Made by a program: the position numbers and the translations under genes. A stretch of 64,000 nt of DNA. Source: Acidiphilium multivorum AIU301. GTDB taxonomy: Bacteria; Pseudomonadota; Alphaproteobacteria; Acetobacterales; Acetobacteraceae. The stretch is from positions 3,257,501 to 3,321,500 of the forward strand of contig NC_015186.1 in the NCBI RefSeq assembly GCF_000202835.1. The letters run 5' to 3'. Under the pieces are notes generated by a model, which saw only the letters and a list, made by a program, of their open reading frames with translations, was not told where the DNA came from and did no database searches. Below, in pieces: positions 20,561-27,673 of this stretch; the stretch's first letter is position 1, and every line of letters starts with the position of its first letter.

Positions 20561-20974
20561 GTCCAAAAAATTATAGTCTTTAAAATTTTGATTGATGGTT
20601 TGGGCGATGGAGTCATATGTCTCCCCCATCTCGTTGTTGCCCTTGCCCTGATATTTGGTCAGGATGTAGTCGAAACATGATTCGCCCTCGCTAACGAGTT
20701 CTTTCACGGCGCCGACGCTGTGGTAGAAGCTGCTGAATCCGGGGTCGACAACCGAATATGTATCTTCGGAGTAAAACCGCAGCACCGTATTGCTGGGTAC
20801 GGTGAAAATGTTGGTCTTCGTCAGCACCGTATGTCCGCCATGGGCGGTGATGATGCACGTATTCGTCCCGATCTTGGGCTTGAAATAATATAGCTGATCG
20901 CCGAGTTCGTAGATGTCGAGCCCTCCCCGCTCGGTGACTTTGGTCATCTTCGTCTTCGAATCAAAAATGCCCAC
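20553..20974 (-). pseudogene. 5' fragment of the IS-interrupted gene, possible Stv-like domain
   Basis: N-terminal part of a protein of about 225 aa before insertion. I chose the GTG at 20974 because AAGGGAG lies 9 nt upstream; a TTG at 20998 would add 8 residues. The sequence has CIITAHGGHTVLTKT, then FTVPSNTVLRFYSEDTYSV and DPGFSSFYHS. That HGG/FTVP/FY/DPG pattern recalls the putative adhesin Stv domain seen in some bacterial toxin and effector proteins, but I cannot confirm it. The frame is open up to the IS. Lower GC than its surroundings suggests horizontal origin. Confidence 0.75.
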
Positions 20975-21249
20975 GATCTGAAACTCCCTTCCGGTCAAGC
21001 CGGCAGAAATTGAACGAATATTGAAAATCTGACGCCTTTATCTAGGCTATTCGCGAAACCAAAAGCCGGGTGGTGACGGCCGGAGCACTCGTTCGCGCCG
21101 AGCGGCCGATGGTAGCGACAGCGAAACGGGTTCATCGCACATATGATTTTTACCTTGACCCGCAGTGCCGACAAGTGTCCCGCGTCACACAACCGATGCG
21201 GAGAAAAAACGATTGCCCACCCCCGCCCCTCCATGGTCTTCTGCGCCGC

Positions 21250-21811
21250 ATGAACCTGGCCGCCCGCTTCGCCGCGATCATCCAAGGCCTCTGCGCCGCA
21301 GTCGCGAGGCGCGGCGCTAACGGGGCGTTCGTGCGCGAAACGTCGCGTCGCGGCTCGGCCTTCGCCGACCCGCACGCCCTGACCGTCCTGCTCTGGTCCC
21401 GCCTGCAACGCGCCGTCGCCCGCTTCGCCCGCCTCGCCGCCGGCGCCCCGCCGCCGCGCCCGCGCCCGCACACCCCGCGCCCGGCCCGCGCCCGCAGCGC
21501 GCCGGACCTGCCGCGCCGCCGGGGCTGGCTGCTCGCCCCGGTGCCCGAAGCCACCGCCGCCGCCTCGCAACTCCGCGCCTTCCTCGCCGAACCCGAAACC
21601 CGCGCCCTCATCGCCGCCGAACCCCGGCTCGGCCGCATCCTCCGCCCGCTCTGCCGCACCCTCGGGATTTTGCTCCCCGCACCGCAATCTCGCGCCCGCC
21701 GCCCCCGCGCACCCGGCGCCCCGGTCGCCGCCGACCCGCCGACCCGGCCGCACCGCCCGGCCCGGCACGTATCCGCTCCGCCGCCCGCGCGCCCCGCCCG
21801 CGCCCGCCTGA
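21250..21811 (+). pseudogene. Hypothetical Pro/Arg-rich protein, probably frameshifted at its 3' end
   Basis: From ATG 21250 the frame opens MNLAARFAAIIQGLCAAVA, then ALTVLLWSRLQRAVARFARLA, a proline/arginine-rich stretch and LRAFLAEPETRALIAAEPRL, GRILRPLCRTLGI. I recall similar hypothetical proteins of about 200 aa in Acetobacteraceae. In this frame there is no stop until 22659, deep inside antisense gltX, which is implausible. The +1 frame stops at 21811 after RRPRAPPAPA, so a frameshift after about 21660 would give a normal end. No clear RBS. The first 135 codons look coding; the remainder is uncertain. Confidence 0.4.
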
Positions 21812-21877
21812 CCGGGCAAGCCATCCGTTTTCCGCCCGCCCGACGGCCCCGCCGCCGGACGCATCCGCGCGCGCCGA

Positions 21878-23212
21878 TTACCCCGCGGCGCGTTCCAGTC
21901 GCGCCGCCGCCCGCGCCCGGCCGATCAGCGGCAGCAGCGCCGCCAGTTCCGGCCCGTGGCTCTCCCCGGTCAGCGCCAGCCGCAACGGCAGATACAGCGC
22001 CTTGCCCCGCGCCCCGCTCGCCGCCGCCACCGCCCCGGTCCATCCCTTCCAGGTCGTCTCGTCCCACGGCTCCGGCGGCAACGCCTCCAACGCGGCGCGC
22101 AGCAGCGAAGCCGCCTCCGGCAGCGACGGCGTCTCGATCTCGCCGCTCACCACCTCCCGCCACAGCCGCGCCTCCGACAGCAGGTCCAGGTTCCCCCGCA
22201 CCGCCATCCAGAATTCTGCTCCGCACCCCTCGGGCAGGCGCTCGGCCACCGCCTCGAAAGGCAGCCCATGCAGCACCCGCCGGTTCAGCGCCAGCAACTG
22301 CTTCGGATCGAAGCGCGGCGCCCCGCGCGAGAAATCGCCAAGGTCGAACGTCCCCGCCAGCTCCTCCAGCGTCAGCGGCTCCGGGTCGCGCCGGCTGCCC
22401 AGCCTCGCCAGGTAAGAGACCAGCGCCATCGCCTCGATCCCGTCGCGCCGGAACTGCCGCACCGAAACGCTCCCCGCCCGCTTCGACAGTTTTTCGCCCG
22501 TCACGTCCGAAATCAGCGGTAGATGCCCGAACGCCGGCACCGCCCGCCGCGGCTCCAGCGCGCGCATCAGGTCGATCTGCACCGCCGTGTTGGTCACATG
22601 ATCCTCGCCGCGGATCACATGCGTCACCCCCAGCTCCAGATCGTCCACCACCGAGGTGAACGTATAGAGCGGCGTACCGTCGGCGCGGATCAGCACCGGG
22701 TCGGACACGGTGCCGAGCACCACCTCCCGCCGGCCCAGCACCAGGTCGTTCCACGCCACCGCCCCGTCCGACAGCTTGAACCGGAAATAGGGCCGCTTGC
22801 CGCCCGCCTCCGCCGCCGCGCGCTGCTCGGCCGTCAGGCTCAGCATCGCCCGGTCATACACCGGCGGCAGATGCCGCTTCGCCCGCAGCGCCCGCTTCGC
22901 CGCGAGCTCCTCCTCCGACTCGAAACACGGATAGAGCAGCCCCGCCGCCTTCAGCCGCTCCGCCGCCGCCGCGTAGCGGTCCATCCGGTCGGACTGCCGC
23001 GCCATCTCGTCCCAGCCGATGCCGAGCCAGCGCAGGTCCTGCTCGATCCCCGCCTCGTATTCCGGCTTCGACCGCTCGCGGTCGGTATCGTCGATGCGCA
23101 GCAGCAGCGTCCCGCCCATCGCCCGCGCGGCGAGGGCGTTGACCACCGCGAGCCTCGCATTGCCCGCGTGCAGATGACCGGTGGGGGAGGGTGCGAAACG
23201 GAACTTGACCAT
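21878..23212 (-). CDS. gltX: Glutamate--tRNA ligase
   Basis: 444-aa class I aminoacyl-tRNA synthetase. Catalytic signatures: FAPSPTGHLHAGNARLAVVN (HIGH-like) at residues 6-25, LLLRIDDTDRERS, and the KMSKS-equivalent EKLSKRAGS near 240. Also HVIRGEDHVTNTAVQ. Shorter than E. coli GltX (471 aa). Alphaproteobacteria often carry two GluRS copies, one for tRNA-Gln; which one this is cannot be told here. Divergent from the MFS gene; the start ATG 23212 gives the canonical MVKFRFAPSPTG N-terminus. Confidence 0.95.
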   Translation of the reverse strand: MVKFRFAPSPTGHLHAGNARLAVVNALAARAMGGTLLLRIDDTDRERSKPEYEAGIEQDLRWLGIGWDEMARQSDRMDRYAAAAERLKAAGLLYPCFESEEELAAKRALRAKRHLPPVYDRAMLSLTAEQRAAAEAGGKRPYFRFKLSDGAVAWNDLVLGRREVVLGTVSDPVLIRADGTPLYTFTSVVDDLELGVTHVIRGEDHVTNTAVQIDLMRALEPRRAVPAFGHLPLISDVTGEKLSKRAGSVSVRQFRRDGIEAMALVSYLARLGSRRDPEPLTLEELAGTFDLGDFSRGAPRFDPKQLLALNRRVLHGLPFEAVAERLPEGCGAEFWMAVRGNLDLLSEARLWREVVSGEIETPSLPEAASLLRAALEALPPEPWDETTWKGWTGAVAAASGARGKALYLPLRLALTGESHGPELAALLPLIGRARAAARLERAAG

Positions 23213-23303
23213 GTCCCTCCGCTAGCATGGCATGATTGCGCCGGGCGAGAGGCCTCGCGCGCATTTTCATGGCATAACCGCTCCCCGTCCGGGAGACCCA
23301 CAC

Positions 23304-24494
23304 GTGAGCGCCACCGTCCAGACCCGCCCCCAGGCCACCGGCCGCACCGCCATGGCCGTGCTCGTCGGCGTCAGCATCTGCCACCTGCTGAACGACATGC
23401 TGCAGGTCCTGCTGCCGGCGGTCTACCCGCTGCTCAAGGGCGGCTTTCACCTGAACTTCGCGCAGATCGGCCTGATCACCCTGGTCTACCAGGCCACCGG
23501 CTCGCTGCTGCAACCGCACGTCGGCCTCTATACCGATGCGCGGCCGATGCCCTACTCGCTGCCGGTCGGCATGGCGCTGTCGATGTCCGGCATCGTCACC
23601 ATCGCCTGGGCGCCGAGCTACGACATCCTGCTGGCCGGCGCCTGCCTGCTCGGCATGGGCTCGTCGATCTTCCATCCCGAATCGGCGCGCATCGCCCGCG
23701 TCGCCTCCGGCGGCCGGCACGGCCTCGCCCAGGCGATCTTCCAGGTCGGCGGCAATTTCGGCCAGTCCCTCGGCCCGCTGCTCGCCGCCTTCTTCATCCT
23801 GCCGCGCGGGCGGGCGAGCATGGCCTGGTTCGCCATCGCCGCCCTCTGCGGCATGGCGCTCCTCACCGCGCTCGGCCACTGGTTCCGCGCCAGCGGCCAC
23901 GCCCGCCCCCGGCAGCGGACGACGCTCACCGCCGCCGACCTCGACACGCGCAAGGTGCTGGTCCCGCTCGCCCTGCTCGGCGTGCTGATGATGTCGAAAT
24001 TCGTCTACCTCTCGAGCATCAACTCCTATTACATCTTCTACCTGATGCACCGCTTCGGCCTGAAGGTGCAGGCGGCGCAGATCGACCTGTTCATCTTCCT
24101 CGCCTCGGCGGCGGCGGGAATCATGATCGGCGGGCCGATCGGCGACAGGGTGGGCCGCCGCACCGTGATCATCGGCTCCATCCTCGGCGTGCTGCCCTTC
24201 ACCCTCGCGCTGCCCTATGTCGGCGAGACGATGACGGTGGTGCTCTCGGTCATCATCGGGCTGATCCTGTCCTCCGCCTTCGCCTCGATCGTGGTCTACG
24301 CGAACGAGCTGGTGCCGGGCCGGGTCGGCGCCGTCTCCGGCCTGTTCTTCGGCCTCGCCTTCGGCATCGCCGGGCTCGGCGCCGCCGGCCTCGGCGTGGT
24401 GGCGGACTGGACCAGCATCACCACCGTCTACCAGATCTGCGCGGTGCTGCCCGCACTCGGCATCGTCGCCCTCTGGCTGCCGAAACTGCACTGA
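23304..24494 (+). CDS. MFS transporter, fosmidomycin-resistance (Fsr) type
   Basis: 396 aa, 12 predicted transmembrane segments. The opening VGVSICHLLNDMLQVLLPAVYPLLK and the LGMGSSIFHPESARIARVAS segment are characteristic of the Fsr subgroup, as is the C-half MIGGPIGDRVGRRTVIIGSI motif. Fsr of E. coli exports fosmidomycin, an inhibitor of the MEP pathway that this organism uses (ispE at 7.1 kb). The start is GTG 23304 with GGGAG 8 nt upstream. mntR follows 60 bp downstream. Confidence 0.88.
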   Translation: MSATVQTRPQATGRTAMAVLVGVSICHLLNDMLQVLLPAVYPLLKGGFHLNFAQIGLITLVYQATGSLLQPHVGLYTDARPMPYSLPVGMALSMSGIVTIAWAPSYDILLAGACLLGMGSSIFHPESARIARVASGGRHGLAQAIFQVGGNFGQSLGPLLAAFFILPRGRASMAWFAIAALCGMALLTALGHWFRASGHARPRQRTTLTAADLDTRKVLVPLALLGVLMMSKFVYLSSINSYYIFYLMHRFGLKVQAAQIDLFIFLASAAAGIMIGGPIGDRVGRRTVIIGSILGVLPFTLALPYVGETMTVVLSVIIGLILSSAFASIVVYANELVPGRVGAVSGLFFGLAFGIAGLGAAGLGVVADWTSITTVYQICAVLPALGIVALWLPKLH

Positions 24495-24554
24495 CCGCGC
24501 GCGGTTGGCGTTTCCCCGCCGGGCCGGCTATGCAGGGCCGATGCGGAGACCGAG

Positions 24555-25004
24555 ATGCCAGCTGCCGTGAACCCCCCGCCCGACGACCTGCCCGCCGAGC
24601 CCACCCAGGCGCGCCGGTTCGGCAAGGCGCGCACGGCGCAGGCGAGCGCCGTGCTGGAAGACTATGTCGAGCTGATCGCCGACCTTATCGCGATCAATGG
24701 CGAGGCGCGGCCGATCGACATCGCCCGCCGCCTCGGCGTCTCGCACCCGACGGCGGTGAAGACCATCGCCCGGCTCAAGCGCGAGGGGCTGGCCACGGCG
24801 AAACCCTATCGCGGCGTCTTCCTCACCGAGGCGGGCCAGGCGCTGGCCGAGCGCGTGCGCACCCGGCACCGGCTGGTGGTCGCCCTGCTCAAGGCGGTCG
24901 GCGTGCCGCCCGAGACCGCCGAGGCCGATGCCGAGGGCATCGAGCACCACGTGTCGGACATCGCGCTGAACGCCTTCAGCCGCTATCTCAAGACCCGGGG
25001 CTGA
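24555..25004 (+). CDS. mntR: Manganese-responsive transcriptional regulator MntR
   Basis: 149-aa DtxR/MntR-family repressor. The winged helix reads EDYVELIADLIAINGEARPIDIARRLGVSHPTAVKTIARLKREGL, followed by PYRGVFLTEAG; the metal-binding/dimerisation helices contain RTRHRLVVALLKAVGV and EGIEHHVSD, which supply Asp/Glu/His ligands. In proteobacteria it represses mntH-type Mn uptake when Mn is ample. No mntH is adjacent, so its regulon lies outside this stretch. Confidence 0.92.
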   Translation: MPAAVNPPPDDLPAEPTQARRFGKARTAQASAVLEDYVELIADLIAINGEARPIDIARRLGVSHPTAVKTIARLKREGLATAKPYRGVFLTEAGQALAERVRTRHRLVVALLKAVGVPPETAEADAEGIEHHVSDIALNAFSRYLKTRG

Positions 25005-25148
25005 TCCGGCCGGACGGGCATCGTCCGAACGGGCAGGGCGATGCTTGCGCTGGATCAAGGGGGGCAACCACGCCCGCTCCTAGCCTGAGCCCGTTGGCGC
25101 GCCACGGGGCGCGCCGGTGCATCGCACAGGCAGAGGAGATCATCCGCC

Positions 25149-25607
25149 ATGTCCACCCTTCGTCACCGCCGCGCCGTGCTGGCATTCGCCGCCGCCGGCC
25201 TCGCCGCGCTGGGCGCCGGCCGCGCCTTCGCCCAGGACCAGACCCGCACCCAGGACCAGACCCGCGCCCAGGATCAGCTTCGCACGCAGGACCAGCAGCG
25301 CCTGCTCGACCAGCAGCGCCTGCGCGAGCGCCAGCAGGACCGGCTGCACCAGCGGGCCGACGCCGAGACCGAGCGGCTGCGCGAGCGCGAGCGCGACCGC
25401 CTTCGCGAGCGCGACCGCGAGAACGAGCGCGCGCAGATGCGCAACGGCAACGGCAATGGCAACGGCGAGCAGAACCGCGTCCAGAACCAGTACGAGAATC
25501 AGAACCAGAACCAGTATCAGGACCAGATGCAGAACCGCTCGGGGATGGGCGGCGTCGGCGGCGGCGGCATGGGCGGCGGAATGAGCGGCGGCGGCCGCGG
25601 GCGCTGA
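25149..25607 (+). CDS. Exported Gln/Arg/Asn-rich repeat protein
   Basis: 152 aa. A signal peptide (AVLAFAAAGLAALGAGRAFAQ) is followed by degenerate TQDQTRAQDQ repeats at about 30-55, an Arg/Glu/Gln-rich helix (RLRERERDRLRERDRENER) likely to be a charged coiled coil, an Asn/Gln stretch (NGNGNGNGE, QNQNQNQYQDQ), and a Gly-rich tail. No known domain. Periplasmic or surface location is inferred from the signal. It converges with the AI-2E family gene, the stops 15 bp apart within a strong hairpin. Confidence 0.8.
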   Translation: MSTLRHRRAVLAFAAAGLAALGAGRAFAQDQTRTQDQTRAQDQLRTQDQQRLLDQQRLRERQQDRLHQRADAETERLRERERDRLRERDRENERAQMRNGNGNGNGEQNRVQNQYENQNQNQYQDQMQNRSGMGGVGGGGMGGGMSGGGRGR

Positions 25608-25611
25608 GCGC

Positions 25612-25643
25612 GGCGGCGCCGGTCAGGACGGGCCGGCGCCGCC
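25612..25643. terminator. GC hairpin between convergent genes
   Basis: GGCGGCGCCGG (25612-25622) pairs perfectly with CCGGCGCCGCC (25633-25643), an 11-bp stem with a 10-nt loop. It covers the stop codon of the minus-strand transporter and lies just past the plus-strand gene. There is no T-run on either side, so intrinsic termination is uncertain. Confidence 0.4.
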
Positions 25644-26681
25644 TTCCGCGCGCGCCCGCAGCGCCTCGAACAGCACGAGCGTCGCGCTGACGATCAGCGG
25701 GCCGAGCACGAAACCCGGCGGGCCGAACAGGATCAGCCCGCCGATGATCGCGATGAAGGACGGCACCGTGTGCAGCTGCAGCCGGTTGCCGACCAGCACG
25801 GGGCGGACCACGTTGTCGATCGTGCCGACCACCAGCGCCCCCCAGAGCGAGAGGATGATCGCCTTCTCCTCGTGGCCGTTCAGCGCCAGCAGCACCGCCT
25901 CGGGAATCCAGACGATGAAGGCGCCGAGCACCGGCACCAGCGAGAGCATCCCCATCACCACGCCCCAGAGCAACGGCGCGGCGAGGCCGAGGCCCCAGAA
26001 CATCAGCCCGCCGAGCAGGCCCTGCAGGGTCGAGACCATCACCGTGCCGTAGATCACGGCATAGACCGTATCGGCGGTGCGGCTGAACAGCCGGTCGGTC
26101 TCCGGCCCGGTCAGCGGCAGCACGGCGCGCAGCGCGGCATCGGCCCGCGCGCGGTCGCGCAGGAAGAAGAACAGGATGTAGAAGGTCAGCACGATCTCGA
26201 CCGCCTGCGCCAGCGAGCCGCGCAGGAACGAGGCGCCGACCGTGCTGAGCAGGCCGCTGGCCCGGGTGATCATCGCCTGCAGGTCGATCTGCCTGGCGAG
26301 CCAGTCCACCTGCGGCGGCACCGCGAGCGTGCCGGCGGCGAGGTGCTGCTGCACATAGGCGGCACTCGCCGCCGCCTCGCGCACCAGCCGCTCGATCACC
26401 AGCACCGCGGGGGCGGCGACGACGATGGCGGCGATGCCCACCGTGATGATCGCGGCGGCACCCGGATGGCGCACCAGCCGTTCGAGCCGGCGCTGCAGCG
26501 GGGTGAACAGGATGGCGAGGGTCAGCGCCCAGGTCAGCGCGCCGGCGAAGGGCGCGGCGAGCAGGGCGCAGAGCACGAGCCCGCCGATCGCCCCGGCGGC
26601 GAGGGCGAGCACGCCGGCGCGCGGCAGGGTTCCGCCCGGCTCGGCCGCGCGCTGGCGAGATGGCGGGGCCGGGCCGGTCAT
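25623..26681 (-). CDS. AI-2E transporter (PerM/YdiK) family membrane protein
   Basis: 352 aa from ATG 26681. Two N-terminal membrane helices, a central soluble region, and a block of about five helices at the C-terminus. Family patterns: FYILFFFLRDRARAD, YGTVMVSTLQGLLGGLMFWGLGL, LLSLVPVLGAFIVWIPEAV, and VGTIDNVVRPVLVGN. The family includes a quorum-signal exporter and Na+/H+ antiporters, so the substrate is unknown. It is the last gene of the AsmA-ATP12-acylphosphatase operon, beginning 8 nt after the acylphosphatase stop. Confidence 0.9.
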   Translation of the reverse strand: MTGPAPPSRQRAAEPGGTLPRAGVLALAAGAIGGLVLCALLAAPFAGALTWALTLAILFTPLQRRLERLVRHPGAAAIITVGIAAIVVAAPAVLVIERLVREAAASAAYVQQHLAAGTLAVPPQVDWLARQIDLQAMITRASGLLSTVGASFLRGSLAQAVEIVLTFYILFFFLRDRARADAALRAVLPLTGPETDRLFSRTADTVYAVIYGTVMVSTLQGLLGGLMFWGLGLAAPLLWGVVMGMLSLVPVLGAFIVWIPEAVLLALNGHEEKAIILSLWGALVVGTIDNVVRPVLVGNRLQLHTVPSFIAIIGGLILFGPPGFVLGPLIVSATLVLFEALRARAEGGAGPS

Positions 26682-26689
26682 CGCGCCGC

Positions 26690-26965
26690 CTAGCCGGTCG
26701 CGCGCTTGACGAAGCCGGGTTCGGCGGGCGGCTCGGCGAAGGTCTCGACGATGTCGGTGACATCGGCGAGCGGCGGGCCGCGGCGGCAGGCGCGCAGCAA
26801 TTCCTCGACCGCGGGCGCATCCCCGGCGACCAGCGCCTCGAGCGTGCCGTCCGCCCGGTTGCGGACCCAGCCGGCCAGGGCGAGGCGGCGGGCGCGCGTC
26901 ACCATCCAGTCGCGGAACCCGACACCCTGGACGCGGCCCGACAGGATCAGATGCTTCGCGATCAT
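26690..26965 (-). CDS. Acylphosphatase
   Basis: 91-aa enzyme that hydrolyses carboxyl-phosphate bonds. The catalytic loop GRVQGVGFRDWM contains the active-site Arg (about residue 18), and GWVRNRADGTLEAL contains the catalytic Asn (36). The C-terminus is slightly divergent. It overlaps the ATP12 stop by 4 nt. Confidence 0.95.
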   Translation of the reverse strand: MIAKHLILSGRVQGVGFRDWMVTRARRLALAGWVRNRADGTLEALVAGDAPAVEELLRACRRGPPLADVTDIVETFAEPPAEPGFVKRATG

Positions 26966-27663
26966 GACCGGGCGAGATTAACGAACCGGGCGGCGCTGGC
27001 AATCTCCCCGCCGATCCGCGCGCGGCGGGCGGCGGCCTCGGCGTCCTCGCCCCAGAGCCGTTCCTGCCAGCGTTCGTCGAGCGTCGCGCAGTCATGCGCC
27101 GCCGCCGGCGCGATCGCGCCCGCCGCGACGGCGAGGCCGAGCACGAGGCTGCCGAGGGCGGGGACGGTGACGCCGAGCCCGGCGAGGCTCCAGGCATCGT
27201 GGGTGGCGAGCGCCGCGTCGAGGCCGGCGATCGCCTCCGGCGGCTGGTCGATCGCGGTGATGCCGGCGGTGACGGCGAGGCGCGCGCCGAGCGTGGCGCC
27301 GGCCCAGTCGAGCCAGGGCTGCCAGAGCCGCGCCTGTTCGGCCACCAGCCCGTCCGGCCCGGTGGCGCGGTAGCAGAGCAGGTCGCTGCGTCCATAGGCG
27401 AGCAGGCCGGCGCGCACCGGCGCCGTGTCGGGCGCGATGCGCTCGACGGCGGTGCCGGCGAGGCGGGTGAGCGGCAGGTCGTCGGGGCGGATGTCCTGAT
27501 CCTTGTCCGGCGCGTCCCACTCGGCGGCGATGGCGCGGGCGAGGGCCTCGGCCGGCACGGCGAGCGGGGCGCCGCCGGGCAGGCGCACCGGCCTGCCATC
27601 GAGCGTGATGCCGAAGCCCGTCTCCAGCGCCTGCACGGCGACGGCGCTCCAGATGCGCTTCAT
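26962..27663 (-). CDS. ATP12-family F1 ATPase assembly chaperone
   Basis: 233 aa. Related to mitochondrial Atp12, which binds the alpha subunit during F1 assembly, and found mainly in alphaproteobacteria. Motifs: the N-terminal FGITLDGRPVRLPGG, AAEWDAP with DIRPDDLPLTRLAGTAVERI, LLAYGRSDLLCYRA, and the helical C-terminus. Start ATG 27663; it is 10 nt from AsmA on the same strand and overlaps the acylphosphatase start. Confidence 0.92.
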   Translation of the reverse strand: MKRIWSAVAVQALETGFGITLDGRPVRLPGGAPLAVPAEALARAIAAEWDAPDKDQDIRPDDLPLTRLAGTAVERIAPDTAPVRAGLLAYGRSDLLCYRATGPDGLVAEQARLWQPWLDWAGATLGARLAVTAGITAIDQPPEAIAGLDAALATHDAWSLAGLGVTVPALGSLVLGLAVAAGAIAPAAAHDCATLDERWQERLWGEDAEAAARRARIGGEIASAARFVNLARS

Positions 27664-27673
27664 CGCCGCGCCG

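Noticed and set aside
25239-25330. Short direct repeats that might be a CRISPR array
   Set aside because: Units are about 15-18 bp, degenerate, in frame and coding (TQDQTRAQDQ); there are no spacers or cas genes.
22523-25690. A 1055-codon plus-strand frame across gltX, the MFS pump and mntR
   Set aside because: It crosses three convincing genes on both strands and reads as Arg/His/Pro-rich shadow sequence.
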